Notes: generated from the letters alone by a model not told the origin. A stretch of DNA of 64,000 bases from Paenibacillus sp. Root52 (GCF_001426865.1 NZ_LMFO01000001.1:1109602-1173601), one strand, 5' to 3'. Shown: positions 34,347 through 44,120, counted from the first letter of the stretch. A program made the numbers and translations.

Positions 34347-36182
34347 TTAGATCTTAATGGAAGCGAGGCTTCCACCTTTGGCAAATAAGCGTTCTATTCT
34401 TTTCTCTACCGCTGGATCAGCAATGAGTGGCGGAGCTTGATGTGGCTTCACACGTGCGTCAATAATGATCTGGTCACAACCCCAATGTTTGTTCTCATAT
34501 CCGCTGTTAACCCCGTACATATCATGGGATGGATTACTGCGGGTAAATGTTGCCCATAAGAAATTACTGAGGTTCTCGCTGATGAATGTGCTATCGTCGC
34601 ACAAAATAATCATTGGACACGAAGACATGTCCCCCTTCTCCTTCAGCAATGTCGTAAATGCATCCATTTCCTTCACAGTATCTTCATAACTAATGAACGG
34701 CGATGTCTGCAAGGACACAATTCCCGGCATGACCAGTTGAGGATTTTCATAGCCACGGATTCCCTTCAATGTCTCAGGCACTTCCTTGCACAACTCTCTG
34801 ACTGGATCTCCATAAGCTGCAAAAACAACCTTGCTCCCGCTATTCAAGCCCGTACCCGAATAATCGAGTGTATCCATTGTTGTATTCGTATAGAAATGGA
34901 TATCTCTCTTCAGATTTAACCGCTCTAAGATATAAGTCAGGAATTCAACCTCCCGATGGGTGCTCAACGGTTGTTGATCCTCAGCTGTAATAAATAGATA
35001 CTTCGCTAAACTAAGCTGTCCTGTGCCCAGAATACGGTTAGCGATGGTCAGTAGCTCTGTTGGTTGTTTGACCACTTGGTACGGTGTATAGCGCTCACTT
35101 CCGATTGCAAACAAGAGCGGGTGTACACCCGCAGCATCGACGGCATGTACTTCTTTAACACCTGGAATCTCCTGCTTGATTGCGTCACCTGTTATTTCGT
35201 GAATCAAGTCACCAAATGCCGTATCCTCCTGAGGTGGACGACCAACGACAGTAAATGGCCAAATCGCATTCGGTTTAGCATACACCTTGTGCACTCTCAT
35301 TAGTGGGAACTCATGTGTGAGACTATAGTATCCAAGATGGTCACCGAAGGGTCCCTCAGGTTTCGTTTCTCCAGGATAAATGTCTCCTGTAATAACAAAA
35401 TCAGCATCGTTACTGATGCAATAACCATCCTTGTAACTATAGCGGAAACGGCGTCCGGCAAGCAGTCCGGCAAAGGTCATTTCACTAAGTCCTTCGGGCA
35501 GCGGCATTACAGCAGATAACGTATGCGCAGGTGGTCCACCGATGAAAATACTAACTTTTAATGGCTCTCCCTTTTTGACCGCTTTCGCCTGATGCACACC
35601 GATTCCCCGATGAATCTGGTAATGCAATCCGATCTCCTTGTTCATTTCATACTCATTGCCACTAAGCTGTACACGGTACATCCCTAAGTTAGAGTTCATA
35701 ATGCCTGGTTTGTCTGGATCCTCCGAATAGACTTGCGGCAACGTAACAAATGCGCCTCCATCCATCGGCCAATGCTTAATCAATGGCAAATCAGAGATTT
35801 GAATCTCCTGAGCAGACACCGGCAAGCTAATCGATTTTTGCTTAGGCAACGCTTGCCAAGCAGCGAGAGCTGTCCCCATATGGGCAAAAGGCCTTTTCAA
35901 GGCTTTCATCGGGTCTCCCCGTACCTCCATGACACGTTGCACACCTTCAAGCGTCTCACGGAATAGAAATTTACTGCGTTCCATGTTGCCAAAAAGGTTG
36001 GAAAGTGCCCGGAACTTAGAACCTTTTACCTGTTCAAATAACAACGCAGGCCCTTGAGCTTCAAACACTTTCATATGAATCGCTGCCATCTCTAGATCCG
36101 GATCAACCTCTTCCTTCACACGAATCAGATGTCCATGCTGCTCCAGATCGTTAATACAATCTTCCATATTGCGATATTTCAT
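34347..36182 (-). CDS. UbiD family decarboxylase (long form)
   Basis: 611 residues, the usual size of long UbiD proteins. N-terminal MEDCINDLEQHGHLIRVKEEVDPDLEMAAI, central LGMYRVQLSGNEYEMNKEIGLHYQIHRGIG (contacts for prenylated FMN, metal), and PEGPFGDHLGYYSLTHEFP, which carries an active-site Glu. C-terminal WGCDQIIIDARVKPHQAPPLI is conserved. Such enzymes decarboxylate or carboxylate alpha,beta-unsaturated or aromatic acids with prenylated FMN made by UbiX; no UbiX gene lies next to it. A role in menaquinone synthesis by the futalosine route or in aromatic acid turnover cannot be separated here. Confidence 0.9.
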   Translation of the reverse strand: MKYRNMEDCINDLEQHGHLIRVKEEVDPDLEMAAIHMKVFEAQGPALLFEQVKGSKFRALSNLFGNMERSKFLFRETLEGVQRVMEVRGDPMKALKRPFAHMGTALAAWQALPKQKSISLPVSAQEIQISDLPLIKHWPMDGGAFVTLPQVYSEDPDKPGIMNSNLGMYRVQLSGNEYEMNKEIGLHYQIHRGIGVHQAKAVKKGEPLKVSIFIGGPPAHTLSAVMPLPEGLSEMTFAGLLAGRRFRYSYKDGYCISNDADFVITGDIYPGETKPEGPFGDHLGYYSLTHEFPLMRVHKVYAKPNAIWPFTVVGRPPQEDTAFGDLIHEITGDAIKQEIPGVKEVHAVDAAGVHPLLFAIGSERYTPYQVVKQPTELLTIANRILGTGQLSLAKYLFITAEDQQPLSTHREVEFLTYILERLNLKRDIHFYTNTTMDTLDYSGTGLNSGSKVVFAAYGDPVRELCKEVPETLKGIRGYENPQLVMPGIVSLQTSPFISYEDTVKEMDAFTTLLKEKGDMSSCPMIILCDDSTFISENLSNFLWATFTRSNPSHDMYGVNSGYENKHWGCDQIIIDARVKPHQAPPLIADPAVEKRIERLFAKGGSLASIKI

Positions 36183-36539
36183 CGGACGGCTCCATTCTTC
36201 AATAGATTCTGAGATAAGATTATATAAGTATTGTTATGTTCAACTATTCACATACATTAGCAGACATGTACCTGGCACAGCCTGAATGCACGATGTGCTT
36301 TGAGCAGCTTTACTACAAATCTCTCCATATTAAACCATTTATCAGTTTCTATAGTTGATTTAATCAGGGATTGATATTCATCGGAATGATTCTATCTATC
36401 TCTTTACATACAAATAATTCATAAGAGTTGCGAATCGGATTCACCTACTCTATATTATCAGATGTCCTGCTGCTTCGACAAACGCAATATGATTGGGCAA
36501 CGTGTAACTGTGACCCTTTACTACATCGGAACAAAAAAA
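36183..36539. other. Intergenic region ahead of the ubiD-like gene
   Basis: No gene or clear small frame with a ribosome binding site is seen on either strand in this 357-base stretch. It presumably holds the promoter of the ubiD-like gene. Confidence 0.4.
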
Positions 36540-36562
36540 TCCTCGCCCCTATCGGGACGAGC
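36540..36562 (-). terminator. Terminator after the cohesin/SLH gene
   Basis: CTCGCCC and GGGACGAG pair around CTATC; on the minus strand ATTTTTTTG follows. Strong intrinsic terminator. Confidence 0.82.
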
Positions 36563-36606
36563 ACTCTCTTTAAATTCTATCAAGTATATTAAGCATACTC
36601 TTTTAC

Positions 36607-38571
36607 TTAAATAAGCCCTGCCTTGCTCAAGAGACGTTTAACAATAGCTACAGTTTGAGAACGACTAATGGATGAACTCGCCATTAATTTGCCGTCACTG
36701 CCTTCTACCAAGCCTTGTTTAATGGCTGATGCCACCGGATCTGCAGCCCACGTCTGTACGCTATTTCCATCGGTATAGGAACTTAACAACGCTGCCGTCT
36801 CAGATGAGGAAGCTTGTTCCAATTCCACTAAATTCATGGCACGAGATATGATCGTTAACGCTTCTGCGCGTGTAATAACACCACTTGGACGGAAGCTATC
36901 ATCTGAATAACCGTTCACTAGACCATAGGAAACCGCCGTCTGCACTTCATCCGCATACCAACTACTCTCCGAAACATCCGAGAATGCAATCGCTTCTGTT
37001 CCTTTTGGAGTATGCAACCCAAGACTACGCAGAAGAACTGCCGTGAACTCTGCACGTGTAATGCTGCGATCTGGCGCAAAAGTACCTTCTGATGTTCCCT
37101 GGATAATCATACGGGACGCGAGATCCTCCACATCGTTACGACTCCAATGTGATGCGATATCGTCAAATGTGGCCTGATGATACACCAATGCGTACGTGCT
37201 ATTGGTCAGACTGTTAATAACAGCCGAATAGTGACCGTCTGTATTACTTACTTTGGTAGGTACATGTAACACACTTCCATCAGATAGCAGCACTACTCCG
37301 GTCGTGATTTTGGTAGGGTCAATATCATCTGGTAGTGTAATTGTGCGTTCTACATACGTGTCGAACTGATTCACTTGAACTTGCTTCTCACCTACAGTTG
37401 CTCTAACTTCAAAATCGATAGGTGAACCAACGATGTTTGTGTTACTTTGTTTGGCTGCCGCTGCTTCCACAATGGCTTTAGTGGTTTCAGAGCTTTTGGA
37501 AACCGTCAGCTGAATAACGATATTGTCTAGTGATGAACCTGCTCCTAGTTCAGACGCAAGTCGATCAATTTCCAGCTGGTTCGCCGGAAGTGTGTACGTA
37601 CCAAAATCCGTTTGGAGGATAAGCTCTGCATCTTTTCCATCCATCGCTTTCACCAGTTTACCATTCAGTTCACCAACTACTTTGTCAGCACCTGTACCGG
37701 TAATTGGGAGCATGACCGATCTTAGGCCACTGCCGATTTGAGTAATAACCTTCTCATTATCCACCTTCACAGTAGTCGTCACCTGATTACCAATAGTTGA
37801 TGTGGAAGCCGTTGCCGACTGCTCCTGTTTCAGTCCATTGACATAAATATCTACACCTTTGGTTACTGCAGGCGTTGTAGGAGTCGTTGTAGCTGCCGGC
37901 GATGTTGTACTTGTAGAAGGTGTTCCGCCTGTAGACGATGTAGGTGGTGTAGACGGGTTGGACGGTGTAGGCGTGCCCGAATTCCCACCACCAGATGAAC
38001 CTCCACCTGTAATCGTAATCGCTCCGCCTGACCATTCAGCAGGTTGTTGATAGATTGAATTACTGAAGTTCCAATGTTCAGAGTCATTTTGAATGGTGAG
38101 CTGTTTGACACCTGAGGTGGCATTGCTCTTCGCCTTAAATTCGATATCAAAAAGTTGCTGTTCGGAGGAAATGTTGTGTTCCCCACCCGTAAAATCTGCC
38201 CAGATGATCCGAACAAAACCGGATTGATTATCATAAAAATACTGGAAGCAACCTTCCGTGTCCTCTGCACAGCCAGGAAACTCATTATTTCCATATTTCG
38301 GGGTGATGCGAACAATTTCCAGAGCAGTTGAATCATAGTCAACCTGCATATTGTAACTGGTTACCTCATTGCGTTCTGGTTTTTTCAAAGTTACAGGCAC
38401 ATGAACCGACTGTCCTACTTGTACGCTGACATTATCAATTTGAATCTTAAACGACTCGGATGGTGCTGCTCCTGCGATACTCGGCAATGCGAGTGATGAA
38501 AAGAGCGAGAGAGCAATTAAGCCAGACATCGTTCTTTTGACTTTTGCACGCTTCTTACTCGGTTGAATCAT
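36607..38571 (-). CDS. S-layer-anchored cohesin-domain protein
   Basis: About 654 residues. Signal peptide to about residue 36 (TMSGLIALSLFSSLALPSIAGA), then a cohesin-type beta sandwich (FKIQIDNVSVQVGQSVHVPVTLKK, YNMQVDYDSTALEIV, VRIIWADFTGG, LFDIEFKAKSNATSGVKQLTI; about 40-185). A Gly/Ser/Thr/Pro linker follows (about 187-235), then an unnamed beta-rich region (about 238-465) and three SLH domains (FDDIASHW.., FSDVSESSWYADEV.., YTDGNSVQTWAADPV..) that bind pyruvylated cell-wall polymer. The adjacent upstream gene encodes a dockerin, so the cohesin may hold a partner on the cell surface. CGGAGG selects ATG 38571. The two genes are probably in one transcript, 105 bases apart counting the original end of the dockerin frame. 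Confidence 0.88.
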   Translation of the reverse strand: MIQPSKKRAKVKRTMSGLIALSLFSSLALPSIAGAAPSESFKIQIDNVSVQVGQSVHVPVTLKKPERNEVTSYNMQVDYDSTALEIVRITPKYGNNEFPGCAEDTEGCFQYFYDNQSGFVRIIWADFTGGEHNISSEQQLFDIEFKAKSNATSGVKQLTIQNDSEHWNFSNSIYQQPAEWSGGAITITGGGSSGGGNSGTPTPSNPSTPPTSSTGGTPSTSTTSPAATTTPTTPAVTKGVDIYVNGLKQEQSATASTSTIGNQVTTTVKVDNEKVITQIGSGLRSVMLPITGTGADKVVGELNGKLVKAMDGKDAELILQTDFGTYTLPANQLEIDRLASELGAGSSLDNIVIQLTVSKSSETTKAIVEAAAAKQSNTNIVGSPIDFEVRATVGEKQVQVNQFDTYVERTITLPDDIDPTKITTGVVLLSDGSVLHVPTKVSNTDGHYSAVINSLTNSTYALVYHQATFDDIASHWSRNDVEDLASRMIIQGTSEGTFAPDRSITRAEFTAVLLRSLGLHTPKGTEAIAFSDVSESSWYADEVQTAVSYGLVNGYSDDSFRPSGVITRAEALTIISRAMNLVELEQASSSETAALLSSYTDGNSVQTWAADPVASAIKQGLVEGSDGKLMASSSISRSQTVAIVKRLLSKAGLI

Positions 38572-38676
38572 GTGATAACCTCCGTGATTATATTGATATA
38601 ACAATTACATGCTTAAGCTACTTATATAAAATTAAGATCTTAGAATTAAGTTTTTTTAACACGTTAAAATGCTTAA

Positions 38677-38880
38677 TCAAGGAGGTGACTGTTCCCCTTC
38701 TTTCGTTTTAAATGTCCACGGAACTTCGCCTGGTTGGAAACCTGTACTCACTGCACCAGTAGGAAGATCGTCTTCGTTCAAAACATATATTACATGTTGT
38801 GGGATTTCAACCGAGTATGAGGTATTAGGTAACAAGTTTTTCAAGGTTATTATTAATTTATTGCCTATTATTTCATAATC
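38677..38880 (-). pseudogene. Same-frame continuation of the dockerin gene beyond its stop codon
   Basis: After TAA at 38883-38881 the same frame stays open for 67 codons until TGA at 38679. Its translation contains NKLIITLKNLLPNTSYSVEIP and VPWTFKTKEG, which are the expected second half of the SbsA-type Ig-like domain that begins before the stop. The gene therefore looks like a 462-codon frame interrupted by one nonsense codon. Confidence 0.75.
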
Positions 38881-40065
38881 TTAGGAACCGCTATATGTTG
38901 CAACTATATTACCCGAAGATAACTCTTTTATCATAAATTCATCCATAGCGTATGGATTTAGTGTTTTCTTATAAGTAACCTCTATCGTTCCATTCACTTC
39001 CACACCAACGGAACCATTTGGCGGACTAAGGCTTTGGATAAAATCATTCAACCCGTCCTTAGTTACAGACCCCGAGGCTGGGATAAGCAGTTTATTACCT
39101 TTTCTACCAAATGAAGTAAACGGTGTACTCTCTAAAAAGAGATACTTGTTCTCGTCCTCTGACGTAATTGTATAATCCCTAGTGGTCGCTTGAGCAATTT
39201 CCGTTTTATTCAACCCTTCAGCATCGGATGACCGGTACCATTGATAAATGGTATTTCCTGGCGCATCGGTAGGATTATCAAAATCATAATACTCGAACCT
39301 ACTCGTCAATACACTTCCTATGTTCATGTCACCCATGATTTTCCCATTTAGTGCATAAGGAGCATCAGTCGCCTGTTCAAATGTCAACACAACATTTTTA
39401 TTCTCCGCACCTAACTGCTTGATCGTATATTTCTCCATCAGGATACGTGCGTCTGACCATTGCACTTCTCCATCCCGATCCACGTCTAACCTGTTAAGTC
39501 TTAGGTTGGAGATACTAGAGCGTTGTACCACTTCATTTCGGATGTAACGAAGAATTTCAACTGCATCTGTTGAATTTACTTTTCCGTCATTGTTAACATC
39601 GCCTTGCTTATTAACATAAAGTCTAATATAGTCCGAAACCTCTTCATCAGACACGGCATGTCTTGCAGTCAACTTAATATTCACAGTTCCCGCCTTAGAT
39701 GGGATTACATACAGTCGATTATTTGATACATAAGCCTGTGCGACTTGAGGATTATCTGAACTCGCAGAGAAATCCTTAAAATAATTAATTGGGAAGTGTT
39801 GGCTTAGGTCAATAGAAACCTCTGAATGATTAACCCAAATATCTGTCAATCCCGTATCAAAGTTATCTGATGAATTGTTCAACCATACAATTCTATCGTT
39901 CAAAACAGATCCCTTAATAAAAACCTGCTCAGGCCCAGCATCAGCAGTAGCCTGAGGAAGCGATCCACCAAACGGTAAAGCTATACTTAATCCGAGCACA
40001 GTTAACATGCTTTTTTTCATCAACGGAGCAAGTTGTTTTTTGTCTGTTTTCCCCTTCACGTTCAT
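38881..40065 (-). CDS. Secreted dockerin-domain protein, truncated by a nonsense codon
   Basis: 394 residues up to the stop. Signal peptide to about residue 42, an N-terminal beta-rich domain (to about 150), then a type I dockerin at about 154-215: GDVNNDGKVNSTDAVEILRYI and LDVDRDGEVQWSDARILMEKY, both with the DxNxDGxxxxxD calcium loop. After a further beta-rich domain (about 220-330) an SbsA-type Ig-like domain starts (LSPPNGSVGVEVNGTIEVTYKK) but is cut at TYSGS. Dockerins bind cohesins; the neighbouring gene encodes one. No catalytic domain is present. CAAGGAGGAAC precedes the ATG. The premature stop may be a real mutation, an assembly error, or read through. Confidence 0.82.
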   Translation of the reverse strand: MNVKGKTDKKQLAPLMKKSMLTVLGLSIALPFGGSLPQATADAGPEQVFIKGSVLNDRIVWLNNSSDNFDTGLTDIWVNHSEVSIDLSQHFPINYFKDFSASSDNPQVAQAYVSNNRLYVIPSKAGTVNIKLTARHAVSDEEVSDYIRLYVNKQGDVNNDGKVNSTDAVEILRYIRNEVVQRSSISNLRLNRLDVDRDGEVQWSDARILMEKYTIKQLGAENKNVVLTFEQATDAPYALNGKIMGDMNIGSVLTSRFEYYDFDNPTDAPGNTIYQWYRSSDAEGLNKTEIAQATTRDYTITSEDENKYLFLESTPFTSFGRKGNKLLIPASGSVTKDGLNDFIQSLSPPNGSVGVEVNGTIEVTYKKTLNPYAMDEFMIKELSSGNIVATYSGS

Positions 40066-40178
40066 GTTCCTCCTTGATTAACCTTCAAATTTGAACAACT
40101 ATATGTTCAGTATAGTGAGCAATTCTGGACCAATTCTGAACATCAAATTTCTGCATTTTCCAACCAATAACGACAAAA

Positions 40179-40208
40179 AGCGCCGCGAACGGTATGTTCG
40201 AGACGCTT
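40179..40208 (-). terminator. Terminator after mtaD
   Basis: AAGCG..GAAC and GTTC..CGCTT form a long stem with small mismatches; five T residues follow on the minus strand. Confidence 0.8.
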
Positions 40209-40272
40209 AATTTATAATCCAGGTTCTATAAAAGGCATTTATTTCCATTAAATTATTTTTCCAGTAGATATT

Positions 40273-41565
40273 TTAGATTCCTTCAACAATCCGTTTAGCG
40301 CGTGTACGAGCCTCGTGAAATAGTATTTCTTCATCAATCGTAAGTAGCTGTCTGCCTCTCATCAAGATTTCACCGTTTACAATGGTTGTATCTACATCCG
40401 CACCATTCACACTGTAGGCCACTAGGGACTCCAGATTATGCACAGGTTGCAGATGTGGTTTTGACAGATCTATTAAAATGATATCCGCTTTGCGTCCTAC
40501 TTCCAATACCCCCACCTGCTCTTCCAGATTTAACAACCCTGCACTCCCACGGGTAGCCATCTGTAGCACCTTGCCTGCCGGTAAACGTGTAGGATCACCG
40601 TAATCGAGTTTTTGCAACCAGGTCGCTGCCTTGATTTCCTCGAACATATCAACCGTTGTCGCACTTCCTGCCCCGTCCGTGCCAAGTCCGACTTGAATCC
40701 CTTGCGCCATCATTTCGGTTATAGGGGCAATGCCGCAGCCGAGCTTCAGATTACTCACTGGGTTATGAGATACCCCTCCACGCATTCCTTTTAACCGTTC
40801 AACATCTTGTCGATCCAAATGAACAGCGTGAGCTAGCAGCACATGAGCCTGTTCGAACATCCCTAGATTCTTAAGATATTCGGTTGGTGTTACCCCGTAT
40901 CGTTCCTGTATCTTGATCACTTCTTCTCTTGTCTCAGCCAAATGTATATGGATAGGGACATTCTCTTTCTCTGCCATGGTAATTACATCCCGCAGTGGTT
41001 CCGGTGCACAGGTATAAGGGGAGTGCGGCCCGTACATGGTTGTGATTCGTCCTTCCGCCTTACCCGACCAACGCTTAACAAGATCAATGGCTTCCTGCAG
41101 CCTGCGCCCACCATCATCTTCCATAAACACCATGCCACGTGTTAACGAAGCTCGAATCCCGGTTAACGTCACAGCCTCTGCTATCTCATTCATGTGTACG
41201 TACATATCGGCATACGCTGTTGTGCCAGACCTAATCATCTCAGCATGGGACAACTGCGCGCCCCAATATATATCTTCAGGAGTCATATTTGCTTCTGCAG
41301 GCAGCATTTTGCGATCTAGCCAATCCATAAGCTTCAGATCATCCGAGAAACCGCGCAACAAACTCATGGGAGAATGTTGATGTGCATTTATTAGTCCAGG
41401 CATAGCGAGCATGTCTTTTCCATGAATCACTTCATCTCCCGGTTGACTCGTGATATGAGTCGCAATCTCAACAATCCGATCTCCTTCAACACGAATATCC
41501 CCCATAAAGGGGGCATCGTTATCGTTCATCGTCATAATCATCGCTTGCTTAATCAAGATACTCAT
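40273..41565 (-). CDS. mtaD: Amidohydrolase, 5'-methylthioadenosine / S-adenosylhomocysteine deaminase type
   Basis: 430 residues of the TIM-barrel amidohydrolase superfamily. Metal ligands are visible: HxH in PGLINAHQHSPMSLLRG, His in VPIHIHLAETREE, His in LLAHAVHLD and Asp in LGTDGAGS; the Glu of HLAET is catalytic. This set matches TrzA/MtaD deaminases that convert methylthioadenosine or S-adenosylhomocysteine to the inosyl forms; related guanine or chlorohydrolase activities cannot be excluded. GGAGCTG precedes the ATG. It is a single gene. Confidence 0.88.
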   Translation of the reverse strand: MSILIKQAMIMTMNDNDAPFMGDIRVEGDRIVEIATHITSQPGDEVIHGKDMLAMPGLINAHQHSPMSLLRGFSDDLKLMDWLDRKMLPAEANMTPEDIYWGAQLSHAEMIRSGTTAYADMYVHMNEIAEAVTLTGIRASLTRGMVFMEDDGGRRLQEAIDLVKRWSGKAEGRITTMYGPHSPYTCAPEPLRDVITMAEKENVPIHIHLAETREEVIKIQERYGVTPTEYLKNLGMFEQAHVLLAHAVHLDRQDVERLKGMRGGVSHNPVSNLKLGCGIAPITEMMAQGIQVGLGTDGAGSATTVDMFEEIKAATWLQKLDYGDPTRLPAGKVLQMATRGSAGLLNLEEQVGVLEVGRKADIILIDLSKPHLQPVHNLESLVAYSVNGADVDTTIVNGEILMRGRQLLTIDEEILFHEARTRAKRIVEGI

Positions 41566-41719
41566 TCTATTTACAGCTCCTCTTCGTTTGGTGTTGATCT
41601 TCCAAACTGAGGATAAGGCTTAACGTAACGTGAAGGTCAAGAAAGAAATAGGATACGAGCAATCATCGACGATCCCTCACTTTGCGGTCTTTTGTGAAAG
41701 TACGCCAATAAGATTGTTC

Positions 41720-42013
41720 TTAGGTTAATCGCTTAGATGTTATTGTCCGAAATTTCTGAATGAAGGGCTTGGGATCGATTTTGACCATATATGGATAAAC
41801 CCCAGTGCTTGTATGCAGATAAAAGAAACCACCCTCATTCCCCATTCTGCGAAAGGACATGTCGAACACTTCTGTAATCTTAAACTCGCGATACTGAGTT
41901 ACAATCTTGTCTTCGTATAGGATCATCGAACGGTCACTGGATACGATTTCCTGTGCGAGACTCGTCAATTCTCTCTGTATTTTGTAATAAGGTAATACAG
42001 CAATCGTGCTCAT
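41720..42013 (-). CDS. Conserved-looking small protein of unknown function
   Basis: 97 residues, soluble, mixed alpha/beta. It has the strands EDKIVTQYREFKITEVFDMSFRRMG and GGFFYLHTSTGVYPYMVKIDPKPFIQKFR, which read like a compact PH-like or barrel domain. GGAGGGAG before the ATG is a very good start signal. It follows the oxidoreductase gene by 77 bases on the same strand and could be the last gene of that unit. I do not recognise the family. Confidence 0.65.
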   Translation of the reverse strand: MSTIAVLPYYKIQRELTSLAQEIVSSDRSMILYEDKIVTQYREFKITEVFDMSFRRMGNEGGFFYLHTSTGVYPYMVKIDPKPFIQKFRTITSKRLT

Positions 42014-42090
42014 GATCTCCCTCCGTCCTCACATCATCTTGAAGTTATGATAACAGAAGTCGAAGGGGTTGAGCAAAATCGGCCTATATA

Positions 42091-43188
42091 CTAACTAATC
42101 CTCGTTGTAATCTGGAGTGGTGTATGAAGCACACGCTGTATATCCTGAATGGAGAGCACCTGCTCGATATGAAATACACCGGGGGAAAGCTTCTCTTGAT
42201 ACATCTTTTCCGCCGTAGCTGCTGCAACCGCTGCCGTCACATCCGCTTCGCGCTGTCCAACAATAAGCTGCTCCATTACAATAGGTTTTCCATTCGTCCA
42301 TCCTTTTGCGTCGACCTTAACAGCATACATTTCTTCGCCGCCTGGAATCAGACCAAATGCCTTAACCGTAGCATTACGAATCGAAGAAATACGCAACAAT
42401 CGGAATATCCCTACACGTTTGGCAAGTGACATCGCTCTTGTAATCCATCGAGAGTCCAGACACAGCCTGGTAGAAACCGTTGGAATCTGTAATGTACGAG
42501 CTACGACATGCTGGTCGGAGAAATTAAATCGATACGCTTTTCTACGTCCAAGTTGTTCTCCAAAATCAACCCATCTGCCGTCGTCAAAACTATCTACCTC
42601 CGCATACTCTCCCTTCTGGGTAACCTGATATGTCGTATTCATTTGATCCACCGTCCACTCCACGGCTGCTTTTCCATGTTTTTCACCAAGACCTAACATC
42701 ACCGTAATATTTACGTCATCCGTCTGATCCATGCCATCTACAGCTTCACGAACGAGTAGATTGGTGACTCCTGGTGATAGCCCAACACTCAACATCGCCG
42801 TCGCTTGTTTAGCCTGCATATGTTCGTCTAATCGTTCTACTTGAGCCAAAAAATCGTATTTCGCTGTAATATCCATATAATCTGTTCCTGCCTCCGCACA
42901 TGCTTCGACAAAATGAGTATGCATCTGATCTACACACATCACCACAAGCTTAACCGTAGCTAACATCACAGGATCGATATGCTCTCTTACATCAAGTTGG
43001 AGCGGAAGGACAGCTCCATTCGTAGATCGACTGAATTCCTCAGCCCGATTCAACCTCGGACCCACAGCCCATACCTTTCCAGGGAAAGCTTGCCCTAGCT
43101 GAATACATATCATTTGCCCAACCTGTCCATACCCACCTACTACCCAAATTTGATCCTTAAGCGTTTCAACCTTAGATGCGTCTTGCAT
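42091..43188 (-). CDS. Saccharopine dehydrogenase-like NAD(P)-binding oxidoreductase
   Basis: 365 residues. N-terminal Rossmann fold (WVVGGYGQVGQMICIQLG, Gly-rich loop near residue 18) and VVMCVDQMHTHFVEACAEAGTDYMDITAKY, which match the saccharopine dehydrogenase NADP-binding family. The second half contains SVGLSPGVTNLLVREAVDG and a C-terminal Ala-rich helix. Substrate unknown. Its start overlaps the end of the methyltransferase gene by 17 bases, so the two products are made together and may act on one metabolite. GGAGGGC precedes the ATG. Confidence 0.85.
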   Translation of the reverse strand: MQDASKVETLKDQIWVVGGYGQVGQMICIQLGQAFPGKVWAVGPRLNRAEEFSRSTNGAVLPLQLDVREHIDPVMLATVKLVVMCVDQMHTHFVEACAEAGTDYMDITAKYDFLAQVERLDEHMQAKQATAMLSVGLSPGVTNLLVREAVDGMDQTDDVNITVMLGLGEKHGKAAVEWTVDQMNTTYQVTQKGEYAEVDSFDDGRWVDFGEQLGRRKAYRFNFSDQHVVARTLQIPTVSTRLCLDSRWITRAMSLAKRVGIFRLLRISSIRNATVKAFGLIPGGEEMYAVKVDAKGWTNGKPIVMEQLIVGQREADVTAAVAAATAEKMYQEKLSPGVFHIEQVLSIQDIQRVLHTPLQITTRIS

Positions 43189-43885
43189 AACAGCCCTCCA
43201 CCCAGAACGACCCGAAATATCGTGTAATATCGGTAAACCCGCATTCCTGTAGCAACTGAATCATCACCTCAGATGATATAGGATCTGACTCTTGACCTAA
43301 GGAATCAGCGAATCGTTCCCATTCATCCACTGTTATTCCGGCAAGAAGCATATGTTCTCGCCAAGCGTTCATTATCGTTGCATAGGCAGGTGAATGCAGG
43401 TCGGCATTAACTGCAGCAATAAGGAGTGGTGATCCAGGCTTGAGTTTAGCTGCAAGACTATGCAGTAACCTCTTTTTCGCTTCCAGGCTCTGAACAAAAT
43501 GAAGCATTAGCATACAGGTCGCGCCATCGTACATCGCCTCTTCCGACATCGCTTCAATGGAAGTCATGCGAAGGTCTACTCTAGATTCCAACTTCAATTC
43601 GGCGACCCGTCTTGCAGCAAGTTGAAGCATTGGTTCTGATAGATCTATACCTGTAAAAGACCATTCAGGATGACGACGTCCAAGCAGTGTCACCTCTTTC
43701 CCTCCACCGGCTCCAACAATAAGCAATCTAGCTTGTGATTGATCCATTAGCGAAGCAGCAAGCAGCCGTTCCATTAGGTCATGCATGTGTGCATAACCTG
43801 GGATTTTCATCGCTATTGATTGTTCGTAACGATTCTCGTCCGCTGTATCCCAGCTCATTCGTTGTGAATCATCTTTTTCTCTCAT
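43172..43885 (-). CDS. Class I SAM-dependent methyltransferase
   Basis: 237 residues with the standard motifs: I, LLIVGAGGGKEVTLLG; II/post-I, FTGIDLSEPMLQLAARRV; SIEAM region; and LMLHFVQSLEAKKRLLHSLAAKLKPGSPLLIAAVN. It belongs to the small-molecule methyltransferases (UbiE/Tam-like). It overlaps the oxidoreductase gene and is divergent from a LuxR-type regulator. GGAGTG ten bases ahead of the ATG. Confidence 0.9.
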   Translation of the reverse strand: MREKDDSQRMSWDTADENRYEQSIAMKIPGYAHMHDLMERLLAASLMDQSQARLLIVGAGGGKEVTLLGRRHPEWSFTGIDLSEPMLQLAARRVAELKLESRVDLRMTSIEAMSEEAMYDGATCMLMLHFVQSLEAKKRLLHSLAAKLKPGSPLLIAAVNADLHSPAYATIMNAWREHMLLAGITVDEWERFADSLGQESDPISSEVMIQLLQECGFTDITRYFGSFWVEGCYARRI

Positions 43886-44120
43886 ATGTGCTTTACACTC
43901 CTTGTTGAGAATCTATAATTAACAAACGAGGAAGATCGTTGCATCCGACATTGCTTCATGACAGTAAACGTTTAGAAGAAACGCATGCATTTGAAGTAGC
44001 CTTCTCACTTGAGAGATCCTTAGCTTAGCTCTTCCCGTCATCCCTGTTCTCTTCGTTCCCGTGTTAAATATGGTGTTAACTGATATACTTTCATTATAGA
44101 AGCGTGATCCACGCACTCCT

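Noticed and set aside
34347..36182. Assignment of the UbiD protein as part of menaquinone synthesis
   Set aside because: No futalosine-pathway or UbiX genes nearby; family membership alone does not decide the substrate.
37863..38342. 159-codon minus-strand frame
   Set aside because: Frame-shifted shadow of the cohesin/SLH gene linker region.
43919..44116. 65-codon minus-strand frame ahead of the methyltransferase
   Set aside because: No ribosome binding site and no coherent composition; occupies the divergent promoter region.
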